From positions 77,006 through 120,406 of the forward strand of contig NZ_JANGEY010000010.1 of NCBI RefSeq assembly GCF_024451105.1: a stretch of DNA of 43,401 nucleotides. Direction: 5' to 3'. Origin of the DNA: Stutzerimonas stutzeri (lineage in GTDB: Bacteria > Pseudomonadota > Gammaproteobacteria > Pseudomonadales > Pseudomonadaceae). A program made the position numbers and the translations under genes. Below the pieces are notes generated by a model. That model saw only the letters and a program-made list of their open reading frames with translations, was not told the origin of the DNA and made no database searches. Position 1 is the first letter of the stretch. Each line of letters starts with the position of its first letter. Of this stretch, positions 35,465 to 43,371 are shown one piece after another.

Positions 35465-36972
35465 GCGGCAGCGAACTCCTGCCGCTGGCCGTGCTGGCCT
35501 CGTCGCTGCTGCCCGGCCTGCTGATCTTCGCCCTGCCGGAGCGGCGCGTCGGGCTGCGCACCGCCCTCAACCTGTTCGCCGCGCTCACCAAGCTGGCGCT
35601 GGTCGCCATCCTGATCGTCGGGGTGCACGCCGGCTTCAGCTACGAGGTGCGCTTCGCGGTGCTGCCGGGCCTCGACCTGGCCCTCGAGGCCGACGCCCTG
35701 GGCCTGATGTTCATCACCCTGTCGGCGATCCTCTGGCTGTTCACCACCCTGTACGCCATCGGCTATCTGGAGGGCATGCCGCACCGCAGTCGCTTCTTCG
35801 GCTTCTTCAGCCTGTGCGTGACCGCCACCATGGGCATCGCCATGGCGGGCAACCTGTTCACCTTTTTCGTGTTCTACGAGTTCCTCACCCTGTCCACCTT
35901 CCCCCTGGTAGTGCACCGCGGCAGCGCCAAGGCGCTGCAGGCCGGGGCGATCTACCTGGCCTACACCCTGACCGGCGGCACCTTGCTGCTCACCGGCATC
36001 GTCTGGCTGCAGCACCTGCTCGGCCACACCGAATTCGCCCACGCCGGCATCGTCGCCGAACTGGCCGACCAGCACGCCGGCGAGCTGCGCATCGTCTTCG
36101 TCCTGCTGATCGTCGGCGTCGCCGTCAAGGCGGCGATGGTGCCGCTGCACGGCTGGCTGCCGCGAGCGATGGTGGCGCCCGCGCCGGTGTCGGCGCTGCT
36201 GCACGCGGTGGCGGTGGTCAAGGCCGGCGCCTTCGGCATCGCGCGCATCGTCTACGAGGTCTACGGCGTCGAGCTGACCCAGGCGCTCGGCCTGCTCGCC
36301 CCGCTGGCCGGCGCCGCCGCCGTGACCATCCTCTGGGGCAGCCTGCGCGCACTGTTCCAGGACGACCTCAAGCGGCGTCTGGCCTACTCGACGGTCAGCC
36401 AGGTGTCCTACATCGTCCTCGGCGTCGCCCTGTTCGGCCCGGTCGGCAGCGTCGGCGGCCTGGTCCATCTGGTCCACCAGGGAATCATGAAGATCACCCT
36501 GTTCTTCTGCGCCGGCAACTACGCCGAAACCCTCGGCGTGCACCGGGTCAGCGAGATGGACGGCATCGGCCGGCGCATGCCGATGAGCACCCTGGCCTTC
36601 AGCGTCGCCGCGCTGAGCATGATGGGCATGCCGCTGACCGCCGGGGCGGTCAGCAAGGCCTGGCTGATCGACGGCGCGGCGCAGGCCGGCCTGCACTGGG
36701 CGATCTGGGTGCTGTGGGCCTCCAGCCTGCTCAACGCCGGCTACTTCCTGCCCATCCTCTGGCGCGCCTGGCTGCGCCCGCCGCCGGCCGCCTGGCCCGA
36801 CGAGCGCCTGCACACCCGGAAGTGGCACGAAACCGCCTGGCTGCTGAGCATGCCGCCACTGGTCACCGCCGCCGCCGTGCTCGCCGCCGGGCTGTTCGCC
36901 GACACGCCGTGGAGCCCGCTGGCCTGGGCGCAGCTGATCGCCGAGCGCGAGTACCGCCAGGAGCTGCCCTGA
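35461..36972 (+). CDS. Second NuoL/M-like antiporter subunit, MrpA-N/MrpD-like
   Basis: The 503-aa protein has about 14 helices. It contains 'FVFYEFLTLSTFPLVVHRG' with the key glutamate, 'VAVKAAMVPLHGWLPRAMVA' with the key lysine, and 'APAPVSALLHAVAVVKAGAFGIAR', closer to MrpA/NuoL than to MrpD (which has 'GAPAPVSALLSALVVKAS'). It lacks the C-terminal MbhD/MbhE parts of a full MrpA, which are encoded earlier in the operon. I infer it fills the place of MrpA's N-terminal antiporter half. It is the last gene of the set; a 17-base gap separates it from a convergent gene. Confidence 0.82.
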   Translation: MSGSELLPLAVLASSLLPGLLIFALPERRVGLRTALNLFAALTKLALVAILIVGVHAGFSYEVRFAVLPGLDLALEADALGLMFITLSAILWLFTTLYAIGYLEGMPHRSRFFGFFSLCVTATMGIAMAGNLFTFFVFYEFLTLSTFPLVVHRGSAKALQAGAIYLAYTLTGGTLLLTGIVWLQHLLGHTEFAHAGIVAELADQHAGELRIVFVLLIVGVAVKAAMVPLHGWLPRAMVAPAPVSALLHAVAVVKAGAFGIARIVYEVYGVELTQALGLLAPLAGAAAVTILWGSLRALFQDDLKRRLAYSTVSQVSYIVLGVALFGPVGSVGGLVHLVHQGIMKITLFFCAGNYAETLGVHRVSEMDGIGRRMPMSTLAFSVAALSMMGMPLTAGAVSKAWLIDGAAQAGLHWAIWVLWASSLLNAGYFLPILWRAWLRPPPAAWPDERLHTRKWHETAWLLSMPPLVTAAAVLAAGLFADTPWSPLAWAQLIAEREYRQELP

Positions 36973-36989
36973 AGCCGCGCCGCACCCGT

Positions 36990-37466
36990 TCAGTCGCGCA
37001 GGCGGCTGAACACGTAGTCGTGCTCCTTCTCGGGGGCATGGCAGCCGTAGCAGGCGCTCGCCGCATTGGCGCCGACCGCCCGCTGCGCGGGATCGCCGCC
37101 GGCGAAGCCCTCGAAGCCCCAGCCGCCGGTGGCCGCGTACTTGCGCGCATCCTTGTGCATCACCCCGAGCACCTTGCGCCCCCCCTCGGTCACCGCGTTG
37201 TCGGCGCGCTCGGCCGCCAGCAGGTCGAAGACGATCACCGCGCCGTCCGGGAAGCGGCCGGCGCGGTAGCCCTCCAGGGCCGCGGCGTTGGCGTAGATGT
37301 GGTGGATGCCGCCGAAGGACTCGTACAGCGGATGGCCCGGCTCGATCAGCATGCTCTTGACGTGCTGCCAGTAGCGATAGCCGGCAGGATAGGGAACCTC
37401 GGGATCGGCGGCCAGCGTCGTGCTGGCGGGCAGCGCCGCGAGCAGGGCAAGCAGAAGCGGTTTCAT
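36990..37466 (-). CDS. Cytochrome P460 family c-type heme protein
   Basis: The 158-aa protein has a signal peptide (about 1-19, cleavage near 'TLAA') and one c-type heme motif CYGCH (139-143) near the C-terminus. The preceding domain, 'YPAGYRYWQHVKSMLIEPGHPLYESFGGIHHIYANAAALEGYRAG', and 'FPDGAVIVFDLLAAERADNAVTEGGRKVLGVMHKDARKYAATGGWGFEGF' (given in parts) match cytochrome P460-type proteins. These are periplasmic and in some members oxidise hydroxylamine/NO or bind these; no such function can be shown here. A GAGG ribosome site precedes the ATG. Confidence 0.82.
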   Translation of the reverse strand: MKPLLLALLAALPASTTLAADPEVPYPAGYRYWQHVKSMLIEPGHPLYESFGGIHHIYANAAALEGYRAGRFPDGAVIVFDLLAAERADNAVTEGGRKVLGVMHKDARKYAATGGWGFEGFAGGDPAQRAVGANAASACYGCHAPEKEHDYVFSRLRD

Positions 37467-37740
37467 GGGGATACCTCGTGGCGGGCCGGCACGCGCGCCG
37501 CCCGCAGGTTGCGCGAAACGGCGACCCGCGCAGTGCCGGAATCGCCAGCCACACCGCCTCGCCCCCGCAACCGCACCGCCCGCGGGTGCGCCCTGCGCCC
37601 GCGGCGGAGTGCATCGAGCCGGTGCCAGAGCAGCGTAGGTGCCCCCCGCCGCCCTGTCAAAGCCGCGCCCCGGCGGCCGGGCAGGGCGCCGGCCGTGCGG
37701 CTAAGGTAGAAGGGTAACTCCGCCACGACGAGGCACGCCC
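37467..37740. other. Intergenic region between cytochrome gene and nrdJa
   Basis: These 274 bases are GC-rich and separate two divergent genes. I see no good hairpin, no repeat and no clear sigma-70 promoter; TAAGGT near 37702 is a weak -10 candidate for nrdJa. I looked for AT-rich NrdR-type boxes in front of nrdJa and found none. Confidence 0.4.
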
Positions 37741-39882
37741 ATGGCCAGGCAGCGCGCAACGGCGCCGCGCAAGACCGCCGGCATCCCCCTGCAGCCCGCG
37801 GCGGCGGACGTCTGGGCGCAGAAGTACCGGCTCTGCGACGCCGACGGCCGACCGCTGGAAGCCGACATCGACGCCACCTGGCAGCGCATCGCCCGCGCCG
37901 TCGCCGCCGTCGAGGCCCCCGAGCGGCGCGAGCACTGGTGCGCACAGTTCCTCTGGGCGCTGCGCAACGGCGCCATCCCCGCCGGTCGGATCGTCGCCAA
38001 CGCCGGCGCGCAGGACCGCAAGCCGGCCACCTCGACCGTCAACTGCACCGTCTCCGCCAGCATCGGCGACTCGCTGGACGAGATCCTCGCCCGCCTCCAC
38101 GAGGCCGGACTGACCCTCAAGGCCGGCTGCGGCATCGGCTACGAGTTCTCCACCCTGCGCCCGCGCGGCGCGCAGGTCAGCGGCGCCGGCGCGCGTACCA
38201 GCGGCCCGCTGTCGTTCATGGACGTCTACGACAGGATGTGCTTCACCGTCAGCTCCGCAGGCGGGCGGCGCGGCGCGCAGATGGCCACCTTCGACGTCGC
38301 CCACCCGGACGTGCGCGAATTCATCCGCGCCAAGCGCGAGGACGGCCGCCTGCGCCAGTTCAACCTGAGCCTGCTGATCGGCGACGACTTCATGCAGGCG
38401 GTCGAGGACGACGCCGACTGGCCGCTGGTGTTCCCGGTGCACCCGCGCGAGACGGCCCGCCTGGACCTGAACAACCCCGACCAGGTGCTCTGGCGCGACT
38501 GGCCGCTGCGCGAGGGCTACCCGCTGCGCGACGACGGCAAGGTGGCCTGCCGGATCTACGCCAAGGTGCGCGCCCGCCACCTGTGGGACATGCTGATGAC
38601 CTCCAGCTACGACTTCGCCGAACCCGGCTTCATCCTCATCGACCGGGTCAACCAGTTGAACAACAACTGGTGGTGCGAGGAAATCCGCGCCTGCAACCCG
38701 TGCGGCGAACAACCGCTGCCGCCCTACGGCGCCTGCCTGCTCGGCTCGCTCAACCTCACCGCGTTCGTCGACGAGCCGTTCGGCGGGCGGGCGCGCTTCG
38801 ACTGGAAACGCTTCCGCCGGGTGGCGCGCATCTTCACCCGCCTGCTCGACAACGTGGTGGAACTGGCCAACCTGCCGCTGGAGACGCAGCGCCGCGAAAT
38901 CCTCGCCAAGCGCCGCCACGGCATGGGTTTTCTCGGCCTCGGCTCGGCACTGGCCATGCTGCGCCTGCGCTACGGCAGCGCCGAGGCCTGCCGCTTCACC
39001 GAAGAGGTGAGCCGTGCGCTGGCGCTGATCGGCTGGCAGATGGCCCTCGAACTGGCCCGCGAGAAGGGCCCGGCACCGCTGCTCGGCGAAGACTTCGAAG
39101 TGACCGCACGGATGCTCGAGCAACGCCCGGAAATGCGCACCGACGGCTACAAGGTGGGCGACCGGGTGGCGGGCCGCGTGCTGCACGCGCGCTATTCGCG
39201 CTACATGCAGCGCCTCGCCGAGGCCGCTCCCGAGCTGGTCGCCGCACTGGCCCGCGAAGGCGCACGCTTCACCCACCACAGCTCCATCGCCCCCACCGGC
39301 ACCATCGCCCTGAGCCTGGCCAACAACGCCTCCAACGGCATCGAACCGAGCTTCGCGCAGCGCTACTCGCGCAACCTGATCCGTCCGGGACGCAAGGCCA
39401 AGGAGAAGATCGAGGTGCTCAGCTACGAACTGCTGGCCTACCGTGCGCTGGTCGATCCGCAGGCCGCCCCGGACAGCGAGGACCCCGCACACCGCCTGCC
39501 GGAATGGTTCGTCGGTGCCGACGACATCGCCCCGCGCGAACACATCGACATGCAGGCCGCCGCGCAGAAATGGCTGGACTCGTCGATCTCCAAGACCGTC
39601 AACGTGCCCAGCGACTACCCCTTCGAGGCCTTCAAGGACATCTACCGCTACGCCTGGCGCCAGGGTCTCAAGGGCTGCACCACCTTCCGCTTCAACCCGA
39701 CGGCCTTCCAGGGCGTGCTGGTCCGCGAGGCCGACCTGGAGAATACCCACTACCGCTTCGAACTGGAGGACGGCAGCACGATCGAGCTCAGGGGCAACGA
39801 ACTGGTCGAGTACGAGGGCGAGGTGAACAGCGCCGCCAACCTGTTCGACGCCCTCAAAGAAGGCTATTACGGCAAGTACTGA
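37741..39882 (+). CDS. nrdJa: Adenosylcobalamin-dependent ribonucleotide reductase, large subunit NrdJa
   Basis: NrdJa is a class II ribonucleotide reductase that makes deoxyribonucleotides using a B12-derived radical, working with or without oxygen. The 713-aa protein has the ribonucleotide reductase core: cysteine C102 in 'TSTVNCTVSAS', the active loop N319-x-C321-x-E323 in 'ACNPCGEQPL', 'SSIAPTGTIALSLANNASNG', and 'SSSISKTVNVP'-type loop near residue 615. It lacks the C-terminal cysteine tail, supplied by the next gene. Split nrdJa-nrdJb is characteristic of Pseudomonas. Confidence 0.95.
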   Translation: MARQRATAPRKTAGIPLQPAAADVWAQKYRLCDADGRPLEADIDATWQRIARAVAAVEAPERREHWCAQFLWALRNGAIPAGRIVANAGAQDRKPATSTVNCTVSASIGDSLDEILARLHEAGLTLKAGCGIGYEFSTLRPRGAQVSGAGARTSGPLSFMDVYDRMCFTVSSAGGRRGAQMATFDVAHPDVREFIRAKREDGRLRQFNLSLLIGDDFMQAVEDDADWPLVFPVHPRETARLDLNNPDQVLWRDWPLREGYPLRDDGKVACRIYAKVRARHLWDMLMTSSYDFAEPGFILIDRVNQLNNNWWCEEIRACNPCGEQPLPPYGACLLGSLNLTAFVDEPFGGRARFDWKRFRRVARIFTRLLDNVVELANLPLETQRREILAKRRHGMGFLGLGSALAMLRLRYGSAEACRFTEEVSRALALIGWQMALELAREKGPAPLLGEDFEVTARMLEQRPEMRTDGYKVGDRVAGRVLHARYSRYMQRLAEAAPELVAALAREGARFTHHSSIAPTGTIALSLANNASNGIEPSFAQRYSRNLIRPGRKAKEKIEVLSYELLAYRALVDPQAAPDSEDPAHRLPEWFVGADDIAPREHIDMQAAAQKWLDSSISKTVNVPSDYPFEAFKDIYRYAWRQGLKGCTTFRFNPTAFQGVLVREADLENTHYRFELEDGSTIELRGNELVEYEGEVNSAANLFDALKEGYYGKY

Positions 39883-39941
39883 TGGCCCTCCCCGGTGACC
39901 TGCCCAGCCCTACCCCACAACCTGCGCACAGCGAGAATCCC

Positions 39942-40619
39942 ATGACCGTGAAGATCAGCCAGCGCATCCGCCGCTTCGCGGTGATCGAGCGGGCGCTCCG
40001 GCCCACCAAGGCGGCCGGAGCGCCGCCGGTGCAACTCGACGAAAGCCTCCAGCGCCCGGAAGTGCTGAACGGTACCACCTACAAGATCAAGTCGCCGCTG
40101 TTCGAACACGCCCTCTACGTGACCATCAACGACATCCTGCTCAACCCCGGCACCCCCTTCGAACAGCGCCGGCCTTTCGAGATCTTCATCAACTCCAAGA
40201 ACATGGACCACTTCCAGTGGATCGTCGCCCTCACCCGCATCATGTCCGCGGTACTGCGCAAGGGCGGCGACTGCACCTTCCTGGTCGAGGAACTCAAGGC
40301 GGTGTTCGACCCGCGCGGCGGTTACCTGAAGAAAGGCGGCGTCTACATGCCCTCGATAGTCGCCGAGATCGGCGCCGTGCTGGAACGCCACCTGATCGCC
40401 ATCGGCATGCTCCGCGAGCAGCGCCCCGACGAAACGCAGCAGCACTACCTGGCCGAACGCCGCGCCGTCTGGGAAGCCCGCCAGGGCGCCGCGGCGCTGG
40501 AGCCCGGCGAAGGCTTCCCGCCCGGCGCCCGGCTGTGCGGCCACTGCCGCACCCGCGCGGTGATCCGCCTGGAGGGCTGCGACAGCTGTCTGAACTGCGG
40601 ACACAGCCAGTGCGGATGA
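39942..40619 (+). CDS. nrdJb: Ribonucleotide reductase class II accessory subunit NrdJb
   Basis: NrdJb supplies the C-terminal domain missing from NrdJa. The 225-aa protein has an N-terminal domain ('IRRFAVIERALRPTKA', 'YKIKSPLFEHALYVTINDI') and a cysteine-rich tail, C199, C202, C213, C216, C219 and C224, resembling the redox-active/zinc tail of long class II enzymes that re-reduces the active site. ATG at 39942 fits the family; the frame also opens at 39882, overlapping the nrdJa stop, giving 20 extra residues of unlikely composition. The stop is 6 bases from the end of intI. Confidence 0.92.
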   Translation: MTVKISQRIRRFAVIERALRPTKAAGAPPVQLDESLQRPEVLNGTTYKIKSPLFEHALYVTINDILLNPGTPFEQRRPFEIFINSKNMDHFQWIVALTRIMSAVLRKGGDCTFLVEELKAVFDPRGGYLKKGGVYMPSIVAEIGAVLERHLIAIGMLREQRPDETQQHYLAERRAVWEARQGAAALEPGEGFPPGARLCGHCRTRAVIRLEGCDSCLNCGHSQCG

Positions 40620-40625
40620 GCGAGC

Positions 40626-41591
40626 TCAGGGCCGATCCAGCGGACTCAGCACGGCCAGCCCGCCGCGGTTGAGCACGTGGGTGTAAATCATCGTCGTCTT
40701 GACGTCAGCGTGTCCGAGCAGCTCCTGGACCGTGCGGATGTCCTGTCCACTCTCCAGCAGGTGGGTGGCGAAACAGTGCCGCAGCGTGTGCGGCGTGGCC
40801 GGCTTGACGACTCCCGCAGCCTGCAGCGCCCGCTTGAAGCCGCGCTGGATGCGCTTCTCGTCGAGGTGATGGCGGCGCACCGCCCCCGAACGCGGATCGA
40901 CCGACAGCCCGGCGGCCGGAAAGACGTACTGCCAGCCCCAGTCCCAGGCCGCATTGGGATACTTGCGCTCCAGCGCGAAGGGCAGCCAGACATCGCCCCG
41001 CCCGGCCGCCAGCTCGGCCTGGTGCAAGGCCCGCACCAGCGCCAGATGCTGGCGCAACGGCTGCTGCAGGGTGCGCGGCAACACCGTCACCCGATCCTTC
41101 ATGCCCTTGCCGTCGCGGATCAGGATTTCCCCGCGAGCGAAGTCCACGTCCTTGACCCGCAGGCGCAACACCTCCATCAGGCGCATGCCGGTGCCGTAGA
41201 GCAGACTGCAGACCAACCAGAGATCGCCCTGCAGCCCAGCCAGAACGCTGCGCACCTCCTCGACCGACAAGACCACCGGCAGGCGCTGCGGCCGCTTCGC
41301 CCGCACCACATCCTTCAACCAGGGCAGGTCTGCCTGCAGTACTTCGCGGTAGAGAAACAACAAGGCGGCCAGCGCCTGATTCTGCGTAGAGGCCGAGACC
41401 TTGCGCCGCACGGCCAGATCGGTCAGAAAGACTTCCAGCTCCGGAGCCCCCATCTCCACGGGATGGCGGTAGCGGTGGAAACGTATGAACTGCTTCACCC
41501 ACTCGCAATAGACCTTCTCGGTACGAATGGAGTAGTGTTTGACTCGAATCCGCTCACGCATCTGGTCGAGCAGCCTGGGCTTGCCATCCAT
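40626..41591 (-). CDS. intI: Integron integrase IntI
   Basis: IntI is a tyrosine recombinase that exchanges gene cassettes at attI and attC sites. The 321-aa protein has the catalytic set R137 ('[13 protein letters not shown]'), H268 and R271 ('[17 protein letters not shown]'), H294 and nucleophile Y303 ('[11 protein letters not shown]'). It also has the extra segment unique to IntI (about 207-245: '[23 protein letters not shown]', '[20 protein letters not shown]'), which excludes XerC/D. ATG at 41591 has GGGGAG nine bases before it; the frame opens 29 codons further up but without that support. The gene is opposite in direction to the cassettes, the standard integron layout. Confidence 0.94.
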   Translation of the reverse strand: MDGKPRLLDQMRERIRVKHYSIRTEKVYCEWVKQFIRFHRYRHPVEMGAPELEVFLTDLAVRRKVSASTQNQALAALLFLYREVLQADLPWLKDVVRAKRPQRLPVVLSVEEVRSVLAGLQGDLWLVCSLLYGTGMRLMEVLRLRVKDVDFARGEILIRDGKGMKDRVTVLPRTLQQPLRQHLALVRALHQAELAAGRGDVWLPFALERKYPNAAWDWGWQYVFPAAGLSVDPRSGAVRRHHLDEKRIQRGFKRALQAAGVVKPATPHTLRHCFATHLLESGQDIRTVQELLGHADVKTTMIYTHVLNRGGLAVLSPLDRP

Positions 41592-41635
41592 GGTGCATAA
41601 CTCCCCGAAGCGGTCATCCTGACCGCAGAACCCGC

Positions 41636-41664
41636 AGCGTAGACAGGGAAAGCAAGAATGACAA
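41636..41664 (-). promoter_or_regulatory. Probable intI promoter
   Basis: Minus-strand TTGTCA (41659-41664) has 5 of 6 consensus bases; after a 17-base spacer TACGCT (41636-41641) gives 3 of 6. The transcript would start about 40 bases before the intI ATG. I looked for a LexA box (CTGT-N8-ACAG) around it and found none, unlike many SOS-controlled integron integrases. Confidence 0.5.
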
Positions 41665-41667
41665 GGA

Positions 41668-41682
41668 GTGTTATCCACCAGC
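41668..41682 (+). repeat. attI direct repeat, copy 1
   Basis: GTGTTATCCACCAGC. Differs from copy 2 (41693-41707) at one of 15 positions; the copies start 25 bases apart. Likely accessory IntI binding site, as direct repeats are in class 1 attI. Confidence 0.6.
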
Positions 41683-41692
41683 CCCGTTCGGG

Positions 41693-41707
41693 GTGTTATA
41701 CACCAGC
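41693..41707 (+). repeat. attI direct repeat, copy 2
   Basis: GTGTTATACACCAGC, second copy, ending 15 bases before the GTT core site. It overlaps the palindrome CACCAGCTGGTG (41701-41712). Confidence 0.6.
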
Positions 41708-41723
41708 TGGTGTCTATTTATAG

Positions 41724-42387
41724 TTAGAGGTCTAGATCGTGCCACCTGCAATGACCCCGAAAGATTTTATTGACCGGTTTGCTTTAGACACCATCGAGGC
41801 CACACGCCTTCTCTATGAAAAAAAGCTTTTCGGGCATTTGATGATTTTGATCTACTCCGCAATTGATGCAATGGGATTGCTCGATGCGCCGCCAAAGCAG
41901 ACCTCTGCCAACGGAAAGTCATTTCAAGCATGGGTTAAAAAATACCTACTAAACAACCCTGAAATTCAGTTCAACGAAATTGATCTGTGGGCTGCTCGAT
42001 GCTCCGTCCTCCACACGTTTACGTCGAAATCTGACCTATCCAACGCAGGAAAAGCCCGGCAGATTCAATATTATTCAGGCCCCAAAGATTCGCCGATGGC
42101 AAAAGCTTTCGTCGAAGCTGCGAATGATATTGATGGTGGAGCCCACGTTCCTGGGCATATTGAAGATACCTACATGACTTTCTTGGATGGCCTTGGAAAA
42201 TTCGCAGGTGATCTGGTTATAAAGTGCAGCACATCCGTTGAGCATGAAAAACGACTTCGCAACGTACTGCAGCCATTTTCACTTTGAATCCGCCCTCTAA
42301 CTATTCCGTCGAGAGGGACCGCCCACAAGCTGCGCTTGTGGGTTCCCTTCGCGGCTTCGCCGCTACGGCGGCCCCTCACGTCAAACG
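41724..42387 (+). mobile_element. Integron gene cassette 1
   Basis: The cassette runs from the first T of the GTT at attI to the G of the next GTT (42387). It holds one ORF (41739-42287) and its own attC. Its start TTAGAG matches its R'' core CTCTAAC as complements, as required for a cassette that once circularised. Base composition is much richer in A/T than the neighbouring chromosome, a sign of foreign origin. Confidence 0.82.
41739..42287 (+). CDS. Cassette protein 1, possible HEPN-type (Rx4H) protein, unknown function
   Basis: The 182-aa protein is mostly helical, without signal peptide or membrane helix ('EATRLLYEKKLFGHLMILIYSAIDAMGLL', read in parts). It has R87-CSVL-H92 in 'LWAARCSVLHTFTSKSDLS', an Rx4H arrangement like the Rx4-6H motif of HEPN ribonucleases, and lies in a helical context. 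That similarity is my reading, not a match I could test. GTG at 41739 is preferred: GAGG (41727-41730) is 8 bases upstream, while the in-frame ATG at 41751 has no ribosome site. This GAGG is part of the attI/cassette junction. Confidence 0.75.
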   Translation: MPPAMTPKDFIDRFALDTIEATRLLYEKKLFGHLMILIYSAIDAMGLLDAPPKQTSANGKSFQAWVKKYLLNNPEIQFNEIDLWAARCSVLHTFTSKSDLSNAGKARQIQYYSGPKDSPMAKAFVEAANDIDGGAHVPGHIEDTYMTFLDGLGKFAGDLVIKCSTSVEHEKRLRNVLQPFSL

Positions 42388-42393
42388 TTAGCC
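42295..42393 (+). other. attC site of cassette 1
   Basis: About 99 bases bounded by R'' CTCTAAC (42295-42301; the first base departs from the RYYYAAC consensus) and R' GTTAGCC (42387-42393). Inner sites CGTCGAGAGGGACCGCC and GGCGGCCCCTCACG pair with three bases (C, A, A) left unpaired on one strand, the extrahelical bases typical of attC. Additional internal hairpins are CACAAG/CTTGTG and GCGGCTTCGCCGC. Confidence 0.85.
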
Positions 42394-43365
42394 ACTTATC
42401 GCAGGACGCATATGCACTTTTTCTATCTCGACGAAAGCGGCGACACAGGGAAAAATCTGAATGACGCAGAACAGCCAATATTTGTCTTGGCCGGATTAAG
42501 CGTTGCAGATAAAAAGTGGAACAATACAAAAGAGCAGCTCGACGCAATTACAATCCAGTACTTCGAGGGAAATCCCCCTGAAAATTTCGAGCTACACTCG
42601 CATCAATTACTGTCTCCAAAAGGTGAAGGGCCATTTACAGGCCACCCCATTGATCGCCGCTTGGCGCTAGTAACCGACTTAATAGACCTGATTGATGATC
42701 TTGGACATCAAATTCACTACTATGCAATTGACAAAAAGAAAATGGCCGATGAAGACTGTCAATTTGAAACCATCTTTGATCACAAGACGCCATATCTTCT
42801 TGCATTTGAATACTTAATTACCTACATGAACTGGCATGTAAAGGAAAATCTTGGGCAATCCGCCCGAGGAATGATTGTTCTCGACGAAAAAGAAGAGCAT
42901 CACGAAAGCATAGAATCAATCATCCACAACAGGCGCTATCAAGTTGCCAATAATCAAAAGGTTAAGTGGATTGTTGAATTTAGCTATCCAGTTGACTCAC
43001 GTAAGAATCCGATGATTCAGCTTTCTGATCTTGTCGCCCTGTGTATCCGAAGGTTCCTTGAAATAGAAACTGGGTACAAGCCAAACATCCCCGATGTTGT
43101 GAAGCAGTTCTATGGCGAGTGCTTCCATAAAATAGACAAAAGGGTCAAGTCAAAAAATATAATCGAGCGAAACGGACGACGCCTTGAGCATTTGAATAAA
43201 TACATTGCAAGCGTTCAGTCAAAGCCAAGCACACAATGGCGCCGTGCATACGGGTTAAAACGTGGCTAACAACTGTATATGGACTCTCCCCACAAGTAGT
43301 GAGTAAAGCCTTGCCAACCCTGTCGTCAGTGCGGTTGCATTCGTATATCCGGCCTTTGCTGGGCG
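42388..43365 (+). mobile_element. Integron gene cassette 2
   Basis: The cassette begins TTAGCC after the G at 42387. Its R'' core GGCTAAC (43264-43270) is the exact complement of GTTAGCC, so start and end belong together. One ORF fills it (42412-43269). The right boundary at G43365|TT is the best candidate, because GGGCGTT resembles common attC ends, but the inner arms do not pair well so it may lie further right, even outside the window. Confidence 0.6.
42412..43269 (+). CDS. DUF3800 family protein in cassette 2
   Basis: The 285-aa protein begins 'MHFFYLDESGDTGKN', the YxDESGD signature of DUF3800. It has a later acidic 'MIVLDEKEEHHESI' and the family's 'PMIQLSDLVALCIRRFLE' motif near residue 200. 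Conserved acidic residues at these three places suggest a metal-dependent nuclease-like (RNase H-type) fold; that is inference. DUF3800 genes occur widely in cassettes, phages and defence-rich regions; the function is unknown. CAGGA lies upstream of the ATG. A/T-rich codon use differs from the chromosome. The stop TAA overlaps the R'' core. Confidence 0.85.
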   Translation: MHFFYLDESGDTGKNLNDAEQPIFVLAGLSVADKKWNNTKEQLDAITIQYFEGNPPENFELHSHQLLSPKGEGPFTGHPIDRRLALVTDLIDLIDDLGHQIHYYAIDKKKMADEDCQFETIFDHKTPYLLAFEYLITYMNWHVKENLGQSARGMIVLDEKEEHHESIESIIHNRRYQVANNQKVKWIVEFSYPVDSRKNPMIQLSDLVALCIRRFLEIETGYKPNIPDVVKQFYGECFHKIDKRVKSKNIIERNGRRLEHLNKYIASVQSKPSTQWRRAYGLKRG

Positions 43366-43371
43366 TTGCCG
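43264..43371 (+). other. attC site of cassette 2 (right end uncertain)
   Basis: R'' GGCTAAC (43264-43270) is clear. A candidate R' is the GTT at 43365-43367 in GGGCGTTGCC; another GTT lies at 43388-43390. The inner arms of either choice pair poorly, so the extent is provisional. The R'' core overlaps the end of the DUF3800 gene. Confidence 0.4.

Larger units (their letters stand above)
41592..41729 (+). other. attI recombination site region
   Basis: The region between intI and the first cassette ends in the core site GTTAGAG (41723-41729), whose complement CTCTAAC is the R'' core of the first cassette's attC. The exchange point is therefore G|TT at 41723/41724. Upstream are two copies of GTGTTATMCACCAGC (M = A or C), the likely accessory IntI sites. 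The palindromes CCCCGTTCGGGG and CACCAGCTGGTG lie between and after them. Confidence 0.8.

Noticed and set aside
40626-41591. XerC/XerD-type recombinase as alternative for intI
   Set aside because: The extra segment before the second catalytic box, the attI layout and adjoining attC sites are specific for integron integrases.
41592-41678. 29-codon N-terminal extension of intI with cysteines
   Set aside because: It would run through the attI/promoter region; the ATG at 41591 has GGGGAG at good spacing and gives a normal IntI length.
41592-41723. LexA box controlling intI
   Set aside because: No CTGT-N8-ACAG sequence was found in the region.
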